DNA of 64,000 nt from Parvibaculum sp045863935 (GTDB lineage: Bacteria; Pseudomonadota; Alphaproteobacteria; Parvibaculales; Parvibaculaceae): contig NZ_BTVP01000014.1 in assembly GCF_045863935.1 (NCBI RefSeq), positions 1-64,000 of the forward strand, read 5' to 3'. The notes below the pieces were generated by a model. It was given only the letters and a program-made list of their open reading frames with translations. It ran no database searches and was not told the DNA's origin. Positions 15,354 to 27,196 of this stretch are shown here, piece after piece. Both the position numbers and the translations under genes were made by a program. Positions within the stretch are counted from its first letter, which is position 1; each line of letters opens with the position of its first letter.

Positions 15354-18300
15354 TCAGGAGCCGTTGCCGCGCACGCGTTCCTTGAGGGCGGCGAGGGCAG
15401 CGAAAGGCGAATCCGGATCGGGTTCGCGCTCGCGCGGTTTCCTGTCCGGCTTCGCGGGAGGGGGGCCGGGGCGACGGTCCCGGCGCTGCGGCTTGTTGCC
15501 CTGCGCTTCCTGTTCGCCATCACGTTTTTTCTTGTCGTGGCGCGGCTTCTTGCGATCGCTTTCGGCTTTGCCGCCGTGACGCTTGCGGACGGGACGCCAG
15601 ATTTCCATTTCGACCGGCGCTGCGGCCGCTTCGGCGATGCCGGGCGCGGCGGGCTCTGCCTCGGGTGACGTTTCGGAGGATGCGGGCGCGCTTGCCTGTT
15701 CTTCAGGTGCCGCTTCGGCTTCGTCTGCGGCCTCAACGGAGGCGGAGACATCCGCTGCCGGCATTTCTTCCGGGCTTCCGGCAGGGGTGGGCTCTTCCGG
15801 TGTTTCCGCGGCACTCGGCGCGGAAGCCGTCTCTGCCTCTGCGCCCTGCTCCGCAGCCGGTGCCGCCTTGTTTTCCTTCGGCGTTTCCATGACCGGAGGC
15901 GTCACGGTTTCGACCTGCGAACGGTAGCCGAGACCCCGAAGGAGGCTGGCGAATTCCTCTCCCGAACATCCGACGAGCGACATCATGTCGGGCGTGACGA
16001 TGAAGCCGCCATTGTAGGTGCGCGCAGCGATGACCGGACGGATCAGGTCGGCAACGCGCTCGAGCATGTCGAGGCGGACAGCGCGAACACCGCAAACACG
16101 GAAGCCGACGGTTTCGTAGAAGCCTTCCGGTGCGGCCGGATCGGCGGGCACGGAGGTAAGGCCGGGTGTCGGTGGCGCGGGCAGGTTTTCGAAGGGCTCG
16201 CTCTCTGCCGCCGCATTGCCAAGCGCCCAAAGCGTCAGCCGCAAGCGGGCCGGCGCCGGCTTGAGAAGAACCGGCATGAAGATCGAATAAGCACCGAAGC
16301 GCACGCCATGCTTGCGTAGCTGGCCGCGCGCCGCCTGGTCGAGCGCGCGCACGTCTTCGGCAACGCTTTCGCGCGTCAGAGCCCCGAGGTTTTCGACGAG
16401 CCGGAATGCGATGCCCCGCGCGAGGCCTTCGATATCCGCGGCATCGCGCAGCGAAACGAGTGGCGCAAGGATGTTTGCAATGTGCATCTTCAGCCAGGCA
16501 TCGAGGCGTGTCTGCACGGCCTCGCGCGCCGGACCGTTCAACTCCTCGCCTGCCACGAGTTCCACGCGTGGCGACAAGATGCTGCCACTGCCCCGGAGTT
16601 CGGCGACGGGGTGTCCCGCCCAGAGGATGCGTCCGTGCTCGGAAAGCGAAATGTCCGCATCCGGCGCCGTGACGAGGCGTTGCGCGCGACTTGCGATTTC
16701 GCCAGCCAGTGCCTGGGCTGCCGCATTGCGGAGCACGCGGCCTTGCTCGCCCTCGGCCCGTGGATCGGGCACGAAGACAAACCCCTGCAGGTGTCCGACA
16801 TATTCGCCTTCAACCAGTACTTCGCCGTCGCCGTTTACTGCCGTCATGAGATCCTCGTTCTGGCGCAGCCGCCTCATCAATACGCTGGTTCGCCTATCGA
16901 TGAACCGCTGCGTCAAACGCTCGTGCAGAGCGTCGGACAGCCTATCCTCTATCGCACGCGTGCGCTCTTGCCAATGCGCAGGATTGTGCAGCCAATCCGC
17001 CCGGTTCGCCACATAGGTCCAGGTGCGGATATGGGCAAGGCGGGCCGCCAGTATATCGATGTCGCCGTCGGTCCGGTCGAGGCTCCTCATCTGGCGATCG
17101 AGCCAGTCGTCCGGTATGCGCCCGGTCCCTTCCGCCGACGAGGTCATCAAAAAAAGGAAAAGACGAGTCAGGAGGCCCGCATGTTCGCTTGCGAGCGTTT
17201 TGCGGAAGTCGGGAACCTGGGCCACCTCCCAGAGGCGCCTGACCGCGGAAGCCGAGCGCAGACAGGCATTGACGTCGGGGTCGCGCACCATGCGGGTCAG
17301 CGCCTCCAGATCGTCGCCGACCTGCGCCCTTGCCAGCCCCGGCCTTGCGGGGGCCGCTTCGAGGCTCTTCATCAATGCCGCGACGCTCGAAAACTCGAGA
17401 TGGGGGTTGCGCCACTGAAAGAGGCGCTCGGGTTCGAACTGGTGGTTCTCGATGCGGGAAACGACCTCGTCAGGGAGCGCGGTGGCGTCACCCGTGATAC
17501 CGAAGGTGCCATCGTTCATGTAACGGCCGGCCCGCCCGGCGATCTGGGCGAGTTCGGACACCTGCAGGGGCCTGTGCTGACGGCCGTCGAATTTCTGTGT
17601 CGAGGCGAAAGCCACATGGTCGACATCCATGTTGAGGCCCATGCCGATGGCATCGGTTGCCACCAGAAAGTCGACCTCGCCGGACTGGTAGAGCGCGACC
17701 TGCGCGTTTCGGGTGCGTGGGCTCAAGGCGCCCATTACGACGGCTGCGCCGCCGCGCTGGCGGCGGATCACCTCGGCGATCGCGTAGACCTGATCGGCGG
17801 AAAAAGCGACGACGGCGGACCGGCGCGGCAGGCGCGTGATCTTCTTCGAGCCCGTCCATGACAGTTCGGAGAAACGGGGCCGGTTGATGAAATACGTGTC
17901 GGGCAGGAGTTTCTGGATGAGGCCCCGCGCGGTTTCGGAGCCGAGCATCATGGTCTCGGAATGACCGCGCGCGCGCAACAGGCGATCCGTGAAGGTGTGG
18001 CCCCGTTCGCGATCGGCGGCGAGCTGAATTTCGTCCACGGCGAGGAAATCGACCTCGCGCTCGAGCGGCATCGCCTCGACCGTGCAAATGAAATAGCGGG
18101 CGGAAGGGGGGAGTATCTTCTCTTCGCCTGTGATGAGGGCGACGTTGCGGGCGCCCTTCACTTTCACCACCCGGTCATAGACCTCGCGGGCGAGGAGCCG
18201 GAGCGGGAGGCCGATCATGCCGGTTTCGTGCCCCATCATCCGCTCGATCGCGAGATGGGTCTTGCCGGTGTTCGTGGGCCCCAGAACGGCCGTAATGCGC

Positions 18301-18362
18301 CGGCGTTCCGCGAGGCGGTCCCGGGTCTGGCCGGAGGTGTGCTGGGGAGACGGGGTGCTCAT
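15354..18362 (-). CDS. SUV3/MgpS-like DEAD/DEAH-box RNA helicase
   Basis: 1002 aa. Helicase core in residues about 20-350: Walker A GPTNTGKT (28-35), DEIQ box (110-113), later SAT-like and QIAGRAGR motif VI. The alphaproteobacterial family corresponds to the mitochondrial SUV3 helicase of the RNA degradosome. After the core comes a helical region and a ~170-residue tail first acidic (Glu/Ala/Pro), then basic (KRHGGKAESDRKKPRHDKKK), likely disordered and RNA binding. Overlaps nothing; the S4 gene follows with one base between. Confidence 0.9.
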   Translation of the reverse strand: MSTPSPQHTSGQTRDRLAERRRITAVLGPTNTGKTHLAIERMMGHETGMIGLPLRLLAREVYDRVVKVKGARNVALITGEEKILPPSARYFICTVEAMPLEREVDFLAVDEIQLAADRERGHTFTDRLLRARGHSETMMLGSETARGLIQKLLPDTYFINRPRFSELSWTGSKKITRLPRRSAVVAFSADQVYAIAEVIRRQRGGAAVVMGALSPRTRNAQVALYQSGEVDFLVATDAIGMGLNMDVDHVAFASTQKFDGRQHRPLQVSELAQIAGRAGRYMNDGTFGITGDATALPDEVVSRIENHQFEPERLFQWRNPHLEFSSVAALMKSLEAAPARPGLARAQVGDDLEALTRMVRDPDVNACLRSASAVRRLWEVAQVPDFRKTLASEHAGLLTRLFLFLMTSSAEGTGRIPDDWLDRQMRSLDRTDGDIDILAARLAHIRTWTYVANRADWLHNPAHWQERTRAIEDRLSDALHERLTQRFIDRRTSVLMRRLRQNEDLMTAVNGDGEVLVEGEYVGHLQGFVFVPDPRAEGEQGRVLRNAAAQALAGEIASRAQRLVTAPDADISLSEHGRILWAGHPVAELRGSGSILSPRVELVAGEELNGPAREAVQTRLDAWLKMHIANILAPLVSLRDAADIEGLARGIAFRLVENLGALTRESVAEDVRALDQAARGQLRKHGVRFGAYSIFMPVLLKPAPARLRLTLWALGNAAAESEPFENLPAPPTPGLTSVPADPAAPEGFYETVGFRVCGVRAVRLDMLERVADLIRPVIAARTYNGGFIVTPDMMSLVGCSGEEFASLLRGLGYRSQVETVTPPVMETPKENKAAPAAEQGAEAETASAPSAAETPEEPTPAGSPEEMPAADVSASVEAADEAEAAPEEQASAPASSETSPEAEPAAPGIAEAAAAPVEMEIWRPVRKRHGGKAESDRKKPRHDKKKRDGEQEAQGNKPQRRDRRPGPPPAKPDRKPREREPDPDSPFAALAALKERVRGNGS

Positions 18363-18720
18363 GTTTCGAGGCGCACCTTCCGCGCAAAGCAGGTGCGATG
18401 CAAGGCCGTCCAGGCATTAACCGTTGCGATATTAAGGAACGGAATATTGCACGAACGAACCGGGTCCGAATCGGCGACCGGACGATTTTCCACCTTCGTT
18501 CACGGCTAAATGTTGTGTCCACACAATGGCTTAGGCGGATGAAAGGTTAACGGAAAAAATCTGGAGCCCTTCCGCAGCGTCGCGGCGGCTGTCTCGCAGC
18601 GGGGCCGGTCCCGCGCCCTTTCGGATAATGGACCGCGGTCTATAGTGTCGGGATCGACATTGTGCAACAGCGCCGCCGGGCCCGCCCAAGAGGCATGCGG
18701 CAATCGCGGGAGGTAAATCG
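18363..18720. other. Divergent promoter region, helicase / acyl-CoA dehydrogenase
   Basis: No gene seen. TTGTGT-CC-ACACAA (18513-18526) is a perfect inverted repeat and a candidate operator. TATAGT at 18641-18646 is a possible -10 for the rightward gene. The dehydrogenase ATG is preceded by GGGAGG (18710-18715). Confidence 0.4.
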
Positions 18721-20013
18721 ATGGACTTCAGAATTCCCAAGGAGATTACCGACTATCTGGGTGTGCTCGACGATTTCATCGAGAAGGAGATCAAGCCGCT
18801 TCAGGCGCAGGACGACAATGAGCGCTTCTTCGACCATCGGCGCGAACATGCGCGGACCGATTGGGACAATCAGGGTCTGCCGCGCCATGACTGGGAAGAA
18901 CTTCTCGGCGAGATGCGCCGGCGCGCGGACAAGGCCGGCCATCTGCGTTATGCGTTGCCGGCGGAGTATGGCGGCAAGGACGGCACCAATCTCGGCATGG
19001 CTGTGATCCGCGAACATCTGGCGGCGAAGGGGCTCGGTCTCCACAATGATCTGCAGAATGAAAGCTCGATCGTCGGCAATTTTCCGACCGTGCTGATGTT
19101 CCGCGATTTCGGCACCGAACAGCAGAAGAAGACGTTCATTCCCGGCTCACTCGACGGGTCGATCCGCGTCGCCTTCGGCCTCACGGAGCCCGATCACGGG
19201 TCGGATGCAACCTGGATGGAGACCCAGGGCCGCCGCGAGAAACGCGACGGGGTCGATGGCTGGGTCATCAACGGCCGGAAAATGTGGAACACCGGCCTTC
19301 ATGTCGCCACGCACGACTTCGTGTTTGCGCGGACGAGCGGCAAGGATGGCGATGCGCTGGGTATCACCTGCTTCATCGTGCCCATGGACACGCCCGGCGT
19401 CGTGGTCGAGGAATATCTCTGGACCTTCAACATGCCCACGGACCACCCGCTCGTTTCATTCAAGAATGTCTGGGTGCCGGAGGGATCCTATCTCGGCGAT
19501 CCCGAGCGCGGGCTCGAGCTTGCCCAGCATTTTGTCCATGAAAACCGTATTCGCCAGGCGGCATCGAGCGTCGGGGCGGCACAGTTCTGCATCGACGAGA
19601 GCGTGAAATATTCGAAGAAACGCAAGCCGTTCGGCAAACCTTTGTCGGTCAATCAGGCGATCCAGTTTCCGCTGGTCGAAGCGCATACCGAAGCCGAGAT
19701 GATCCGTACACTGATCCACAAGACGGCATGGCAGATGGACCAGATGCCGAAACCGGATGTCGCAAAGTATCTCTCGGACAAGGTTTCGATGTGCAACTAC
19801 CGGGCGAACCGCCTCGTTTGCGAGGCGGCCGATCTCGCCATGCAGGTTCATGGCGGCATGGGTTACTCGCGCCACAAACCTTTCGAGCACATCTATCGTC
19901 ACCATCGCCGCTACCGCATCACCGAGGGTTCCGAGCAAATCCAGATGCGCAAGGTGGGCGGTCATCTTTTCGGAATGATCGGCGCTCGCCGGCCCGCGAA
20001 GGCGGCTGAGTAG
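18721..20013 (+). CDS. Acyl-CoA dehydrogenase (ACAD10/11-like)
   Basis: 430 aa. N-terminal helical, middle beta and C-terminal helical domains of the family are all present. FAD/substrate signatures: AFGLTEPDHGSDAT (about 150-163) and the C-terminal MQVHGGMGYSRHKPFEHIYRHHRRYRITEGSEQIQ stretch, the latter closest to the ACAD10/11 group. The Glu in ITEGSEQ is near the catalytic-base region. Oxidises acyl-CoA to 2-enoyl-CoA, passing electrons to ETF. Strong ribosome site. Chain-length preference unknown. Confidence 0.88.
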   Translation: MDFRIPKEITDYLGVLDDFIEKEIKPLQAQDDNERFFDHRREHARTDWDNQGLPRHDWEELLGEMRRRADKAGHLRYALPAEYGGKDGTNLGMAVIREHLAAKGLGLHNDLQNESSIVGNFPTVLMFRDFGTEQQKKTFIPGSLDGSIRVAFGLTEPDHGSDATWMETQGRREKRDGVDGWVINGRKMWNTGLHVATHDFVFARTSGKDGDALGITCFIVPMDTPGVVVEEYLWTFNMPTDHPLVSFKNVWVPEGSYLGDPERGLELAQHFVHENRIRQAASSVGAAQFCIDESVKYSKKRKPFGKPLSVNQAIQFPLVEAHTEAEMIRTLIHKTAWQMDQMPKPDVAKYLSDKVSMCNYRANRLVCEAADLAMQVHGGMGYSRHKPFEHIYRHHRRYRITEGSEQIQMRKVGGHLFGMIGARRPAKAAE

Positions 20014-20038
20014 GGATCACGAAAATCGGGCCGGAACG

Positions 20039-20069
20039 AAAGCCGCCGCGTCAGGGCGTGGCGGCTTTT
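20039..20069 (+). terminator. Terminator between acyl-CoA dehydrogenase and sensor kinase
   Basis: AAAGCCGCC / GGCGGCTTTT with a 12-base loop; the stem overlaps the stop of the convergent kinase gene and could act in both directions. Confidence 0.6.
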
Positions 20070-22438
20070 GTCTGGCCGTCGTGCCAGACCAGACGCCAGC
20101 CGGGCAGCGTCATCTTCGCGGTCGTGCCCTCGTTGACGGCGCTCTCCAGCACGAAGCTGCCGCCATGCAGCTCGATCAGCGATTTCGTGATCGGAAGGCC
20201 AAGGCCAGTGCCGCCGTGCTGGCGGGCGTTGGTGTCGTCGACCTGCCCGAAGGGTTCCATGACCTCGGCAATCTTGTCGCCCGGAATGCCAATGCCGTCG
20301 TCGCGCACGGAGATCGACAGGTCTCCGGCGTCGTCAAGGAAGACGATTACATCGATGTTGCCGCCCTCGCCGGTGAACTTCGCGGCATTGGACAGCAGAT
20401 TCAGCATGATCTGTCGCATGGCGCGCTGATCCGCGTTCAAGGACGGCATGGGGTCGAACATTTGCAACTGCACCCGCTGCGACTTCTCCATGGTGCGGGC
20501 GCGCATGATGTCGACCGACCATTGCAGTACCGCGGCAAGGTCTACTTCCTGGTCTTCCAGCGCGTAACGGCCCGCCTCGATCTTCGATATGTCGAGAATG
20601 TCGTCGATGACATTCAGCAGGTGCCGTCCGCTGTCGTGTATGTCGGTTGTGTATTCGCGATAACGATCGGCTCCAAGCGGGCCGAACATCTCCTGCCGCA
20701 TGATTTCGGAGAAGCCGATGATTGCGTTCAGCGGCGTGCGGAGCTCATGGCTCATGTTCGCCAGGAATTTCGATTTCGCGCGGTTGGCGAGTTCGGCGGC
20801 TTCGGTCGCGCGCTGCAGCTCCTGATCCGCCCTGCGCCGCTCGATAGCGATTCCGGCAAGATGCGCCGCGCCGAGCAGATAATCGGATTCCCATTCGCCG
20901 GGCTCATAGGCGTCCGGAAAATACAGTGCGAACGCGCCGACGACCTTCCCGTCATGCGCCATGATCGGCTGGAACCACAGCGACTGAATGTCTGCCTTGC
21001 GCATATAAGACGAGATATGAGTGCCCTGGTATTCCTCCTGAAGGTCCGTCGTTACGATCTTGGTGCCGGCGAGTGCGATGCGGCCGAAAATCCCGTGACG
21101 CTGCTCCCTCCAGAATTCGTCGACCCAGGCACCGAAATCGACCGGCAGGTGCGGCGCCGCGCAGGTCGTGAGATTGCATTCGGGATCGATAAGGAAGACG
21201 GCAGCGCGGCTGGAAGGGTTTGCTTCCTCCGATCCGAGCGCAAGAAGAGACATGACTTCATGCAGCGGCGCGCCGGTCGCCAGTGCACGCAATACCCGGA
21301 ACTGGTTGCGCTGTTCGGTCTCGGTGCGCTTCCTCGCCGTGATGTCGCGCATATTGATGACGTAGCCGCGAACGTTGGGATCGTCGACAAGGTTGGTGAT
21401 GCTCGATTCGATCCAAACCGTATGCGCCGCGTTTCGGGGCGTCGCGCCTCCTGTGTAGCGGGGAATCGCAAGCTCGTATGAGATCGTCTCGCCGGAGGCT
21501 GAAGGCCGGCCGGTAACGCCGTTGAGAATTTGGCTCCTCTGTTCTTCGGTCAGAAGCTTCAGGCCGTTGAGGCCTGTCAACGCTTCCTGAGAGAGACCGA
21601 TCTTCTCGGCGGCCGGCGAGGCATATTGAATGATGGCGTTCTCGTCGGTGACGAGCACGACGTCGAACGCGTTCTCCACCAGGGCGCGGAAATGATGTTC
21701 GCGCCGTTGAAGCTCGTCGTTTGCCTCCTCGGCGCGACGGCGGGCGGTTTCCGAAATGTCGCGTGCCTGGCCGAGGTCCTCGATGAGATCGGCGTTCCTG
21801 AAGCGGAGATCGTGCGTCTCAATCACGTTGGCCCTCTGCTGCGCGGCGATGCGAGCCAGAAGAAGATAGGCCGGAATGCAAGCGAAGCCGAGGGCCATGA
21901 AAACGGGATCGAGCGTCCAGATGGAGACGCCGATCACCGCGGTTATGACCGGCGCGGTGACCGACAGGAATATCGGCAGGAGATGGTAGGCGATCTGCGA
22001 TGCCATCACGACGTGGATGACGAGCACCGTCAGGATGGCGAGGTTCTGAATGCCGCCATCCGTCTGCCAGAAGAACGGTATCACGCCGAGCCAGACGAGG
22101 TTGAGAATCCAGTAGCGGATGGCCGTCGGACGTATCCATGCCTCCGCCTTGGCTTCGTGGCGGTCGTCGGCAGAAAAGAAGCGCTGCTGGAAAAAAGCGT
22201 ACTCGGCCCAGCCCGCCACAATGGCGAGCCACCACAGGACGATTACAGGCTGCGGGAAGGCCGGCTGGAAGGTGAAAACGACGGCGCCCGATATCGCGGG
22301 GAAAAGAACCGGCATCCCGCGATAGGCGCGCATGATGGTCCGGTAGAGTTCGAGACGAATGGCAGAAGCACGTTCGTCTCCGGTAGCGTTCCCGCTGTCC
22401 GAAGCGATCGGGCTCGAATGGATGCTCGTACCGGGCAT
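20051..22438 (-). CDS. Membrane sensor histidine kinase with PAS and GAF domains
   Basis: 795 aa. Several membrane helices at about residues 35-195 (e.g. GMPVLFPAISGAVVFTF, VIVLWWLAIVAGWAEYAFF, ITAVIGVSIWTL) followed by a coiled coil, a PAS domain (about 255-370: HFRALVENAFDVVLVTDENA), a GAF domain (about 385-540), and the transmitter: H-box SHELRTPLNAIIGFSE, N-box NLLSNAAKF, G1 DDGIGIP, G2 GTGLGLPI. No receiver domain and no adjacent regulator, so its partner is elsewhere. ATG 22438 is chosen with GGAGGAG upstream; the longer frame is noise. Confidence 0.85.
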   Translation of the reverse strand: MPGTSIHSSPIASDSGNATGDERASAIRLELYRTIMRAYRGMPVLFPAISGAVVFTFQPAFPQPVIVLWWLAIVAGWAEYAFFQQRFFSADDRHEAKAEAWIRPTAIRYWILNLVWLGVIPFFWQTDGGIQNLAILTVLVIHVVMASQIAYHLLPIFLSVTAPVITAVIGVSIWTLDPVFMALGFACIPAYLLLARIAAQQRANVIETHDLRFRNADLIEDLGQARDISETARRRAEEANDELQRREHHFRALVENAFDVVLVTDENAIIQYASPAAEKIGLSQEALTGLNGLKLLTEEQRSQILNGVTGRPSASGETISYELAIPRYTGGATPRNAAHTVWIESSITNLVDDPNVRGYVINMRDITARKRTETEQRNQFRVLRALATGAPLHEVMSLLALGSEEANPSSRAAVFLIDPECNLTTCAAPHLPVDFGAWVDEFWREQRHGIFGRIALAGTKIVTTDLQEEYQGTHISSYMRKADIQSLWFQPIMAHDGKVVGAFALYFPDAYEPGEWESDYLLGAAHLAGIAIERRRADQELQRATEAAELANRAKSKFLANMSHELRTPLNAIIGFSEIMRQEMFGPLGADRYREYTTDIHDSGRHLLNVIDDILDISKIEAGRYALEDQEVDLAAVLQWSVDIMRARTMEKSQRVQLQMFDPMPSLNADQRAMRQIMLNLLSNAAKFTGEGGNIDVIVFLDDAGDLSISVRDDGIGIPGDKIAEVMEPFGQVDDTNARQHGGTGLGLPITKSLIELHGGSFVLESAVNEGTTAKMTLPGWRLVWHDGQTKAATP

Positions 22439-22541
22439 CTCGACGGGGTCTCCTCCCCCCAGAATGGACGCCTCCCCTCTACCCAGTTCACGCCATGAAG
22501 GTAAAGTTTCCCTGAATGCCCGAATTCTGCCGGAGACAATG

Positions 22542-22574
22542 AAAAAACCCCGTCCGCGTGTTGCGGACAGGGTT
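22542..22574 (-). terminator. Terminator of the Sel1 lipoprotein gene
   Basis: On the minus strand AACCCTGTCCGC, AACAC loop, GCGGACGGGGTT then TTTT. Stem of about 11 bp with one mismatch, 25 bases past the stop. Confidence 0.8.
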
Positions 22575-22598
22575 CTTCGGCGCGCCCCGACGGCGAGG

Positions 22599-23288
22599 TT
22601 AGTAGGCGCCTGGCACCTTTGGGATGTCGGCCTGCGTCGGAGTGGAACGCTTGCCCTCGACGGCACAGCTACGCTTCACATCGCGATCGATCGCGGTTGA
22701 GGGCGTCCAGTAGGTCGGCATCCAGTTTGCCGCGCGCTGGTCGGCGACCGCCGCCTGTTCACTGGTCAGGCTGCCCCGGAACTCCTGCGCAATGGAGACG
22801 TCGGGCTGGACACCGAGAGAAAGCAGGCTCGGGTTGCGGCTATAGAGCTTCGCCCATTTGGCGCCCTCGACGGCATCTTGCGGGACGCCCTGGCCCTTCA
22901 GATAAAGCGAGGCCATCAGCTTCTGCGCGTCGGGCCAGCCGCTTTGGGCGGCGCGATGCACCCATTCGGCTCCCTCGGCTTCCTTGTCGGTGGCGATCAG
23001 GCACTGACCCAGCGCCATTTGCGCGCCCTCGTAGCCATGGCCCCGATAGGCAAAGCAGGTCAGAACGTTGAAGGTCTCTTCTTCGCATTCACCACGGGCT
23101 GCCTGGCTCACGGATTTTGCATAGAGCGTGCCCGCAGGATCCTGCTCTGCAAGGGTCGGGATAATACGCCCATCGGCGTCGCGTTTGCGGGCGGCTCCGC
23201 CTCCGCTGCAGGCTGCGAGAGCGAGGGCGACGACGCTCAGGGCGATCACGGCTCCCGCTTTCGATGTCAGTTGAATGCGTGCTGGCAT
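22599..23288 (-). CDS. Sel1-repeat lipoprotein
   Basis: 229 aa. Signal peptide with lipobox (ALAAC, Cys near residue 27). A single clear Sel1/TPR-like repeat unit (AQKLMASLYLKGQGVPQDAVEGAKWAKL) with a weaker preceding one (GAQMALGQCLIATDKEAEGAEWVHRAAQ). These repeats mediate protein contacts, often in envelope processes. ATG 23288 preferred because GAGGG precedes it; an upstream ATG lacks a site. Function unknown. Confidence 0.75.
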   Translation of the reverse strand: MPARIQLTSKAGAVIALSVVALALAACSGGGAARKRDADGRIIPTLAEQDPAGTLYAKSVSQAARGECEEETFNVLTCFAYRGHGYEGAQMALGQCLIATDKEAEGAEWVHRAAQSGWPDAQKLMASLYLKGQGVPQDAVEGAKWAKLYSRNPSLLSLGVQPDVSIAQEFRGSLTSEQAAVADQRAANWMPTYWTPSTAIDRDVKRSCAVEGKRSTPTQADIPKVPGAY

Positions 23289-23512
23289 ATTTCCCTCAGA
23301 TTTCATTGTTGCGGCCCAACCCGGTCCGCTTTTCCCCATTTGAACCCATATGGTGACGCAGCGAAATAGCGGCGTTCCTGCCCCTCATTCAGGGCGGTTT
23401 GACCCGCTGCGGCGCTTCCCGGATACTCCCGCCGCCTCTTTGGGGTGGCGGAGAGCGGTATGTTATGCTGTCTCCAGTGAAATTTCGCAATTTGCCGTGA
23501 GTAGAGACGAAG

Positions 23513-25669
<2,157 letters not shown>

Positions 25670-25717
25670 ACTGCCGATAAACAAGGCTTCTCAGAAAATG
25701 CCTGTTTGACGGGCAGT
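25670..25717 (+). terminator. Long imperfect hairpin after the mutase gene
   Basis: Outer stem ACTGCC / GGCAGT and inner stem AAACA-GGC / GCC-TGTTT enclose a 12-base loop, starting directly after the stop. No T tract, so it may be a 3'-end stabiliser or a Rho-linked site rather than an intrinsic terminator. Confidence 0.4.
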
Positions 25718-25955
25718 GTGTGCGTCAAGTGAGCGTTGCCGCATATTCCTTGTTGCAACCCGCTTCGAGCTGGACTATTCCCCCGGTCAACTTTCGACCA
25801 TGAGAGTCGATTTGGCAGGGCACGCGTGCCGCTCAACGATCTCCGAGCCGCCGCCCATGGGCCCCGCCAGGCAAGACGTGCCCTCCCGGAACAGGAAACG
25901 CGGGAAAACACGGCTGCCGAGCATAGATCACATATGCGAGATCCGCGGAGGTGCC

Positions 25956-26186
25956 ATGAGCACCGGAGATGGTTTGGCGCGTCCAAAGGCGCGCCGCCCG
26001 AGCAGCCTTGCGGACGTCTGGGAAAAGGACGATCGGCAGAAGGAATATTACGGCATGCTGGCGGTGCGGCTCGAAGGGTTGCTTGAAGATATCAGGAAGA
26101 GGGGCGTCCCACCCGAGGATGACCTTGTCGAACGCTTGCGCGCGCTTCACGAGGAAGTGCAGGGACAGGTTGGCAAGCCCGATTGA
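25956..26186 (+). CDS. Small hypothetical protein
   Basis: 76 aa, charged, predicted mainly helical (KEYYGMLAVRLEGLLEDIRKRG, ERLRALHEEVQGQ), no signal or membrane segment. ATG 25956 has GGAGG with 5-base spacing. No family recognised. It converges with the DUF3108 gene, 12 bases apart. Its placement between scpA and meaB on the same strand gives no clear functional clue. Confidence 0.6.
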   Translation: MSTGDGLARPKARRPSSLADVWEKDDRQKEYYGMLAVRLEGLLEDIRKRGVPPEDDLVERLRALHEEVQGQVGKPD

Positions 26187-26198
26187 AGCCGGACTTCA

Positions 26199-27062
26199 TC
26201 AGTCAGGGATATCGGCGGCCGCGGTGTTCACACCCAGCGGCCGAAGCCGCACCACGTCCAGAACGGCACCGCCGATGGGCGTTCTCATCTGCACCCGCAC
26301 CGGAAAGTAGAACTTTCCGCTGCCGACCGGCGCGAGCCATATCAAGGTATCGTCGCGCTGCCGCAGGGTGCTGGTGAGTTTCGCCTTCTCCATGCCCGCG
26401 CGCGGCGTTACGCGCACCTTGCAGCGGACCGCTTCGCCGCTATAGCCGTTGTCGCGCGTCGTAATCGTATCGATGCGGTCGAAGGTGAGATCGAGGTCGT
26501 AGCGGCGCTTGCCGTCGAAGACGGGGAGCTTGCGATTGCAGGGGCTGCCTTCGTTCACCACCGGCACGAGAAAGGTGCTGACAGGATCGAGCGTTCCCTT
26601 TCGCTCGAATGGCAAGGTGCTCTCGCGCTCTTCGGGGGAGAGCGGCGGGTCGAAGCTCAAGGCCGGCATGCCGCCATTATTGTAGGTGAGGAGCCGCTTC
26701 TTCGTTTCGTCGTTTTCGGTTGAGGTGAAAGCGAAGCTCGACGGGTGCAGTTTCTCGCCATCGACGCGGCCCTCGCTCGTCATGGTCCACTTCGCGTCCC
26801 AGAACTTCTTCGGGAGGCCGGCCGATCCGAGCTGGTTCTGCAACCGGTAGTTCTCGCCTTTCAGGCTCGCTTTCATCGAGCCTTCGGCAACGATGAGCCC
26901 GCCGATATAGACCGTGTAGTCTGCGAGCATCCCTTCGGCGGTGGCTTCCGGCTCGACGGTCTTTGCGGCCGCAGGCAAAGCAGCGCCAATCGCCGCCGCA
27001 AGCGCGAAGGCAAGCGTCAGGCTTCTTCCCGTTCTTTTCCGTTCGTATGTCGCTCGGTACAT
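26199..27062 (-). CDS. DUF3108 exported protein
   Basis: 287 aa. Signal sequence at about residues 12-35 (SLTLAFALAAAIGAALPAAA). The mature part is beta-rich with the DUF3108 features: DYTVYIGGLIVAEGSMKASL near the start, FERKGTLDPVSTFLVPV with the DPVS motif, and YDLDLTF and WLAPVGSGKFYFPVRVQMRTPIG later. Periplasmic or envelope protein of unknown role. Start at ATG 27062; extra upstream codons lack homology-like sequence. It is divergent from meaB. Confidence 0.85.
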   Translation of the reverse strand: MYRATYERKRTGRSLTLAFALAAAIGAALPAAAKTVEPEATAEGMLADYTVYIGGLIVAEGSMKASLKGENYRLQNQLGSAGLPKKFWDAKWTMTSEGRVDGEKLHPSSFAFTSTENDETKKRLLTYNNGGMPALSFDPPLSPEERESTLPFERKGTLDPVSTFLVPVVNEGSPCNRKLPVFDGKRRYDLDLTFDRIDTITTRDNGYSGEAVRCKVRVTPRAGMEKAKLTSTLRQRDDTLIWLAPVGSGKFYFPVRVQMRTPIGGAVLDVVRLRPLGVNTAAADIPD

Positions 27063-27196
27063 GGCCAAAAGGGGTCTCCCGGTCGTAACAGGCCCTCCCA
27101 CAGGCTTTCCCGTCCATTTTCGCCGCTTCAAGCTGAACCCAGCCTGAACGGCCGGGGCTGGACGGGGCCGATCCGGACAAGTATGCAACTGGGGCC

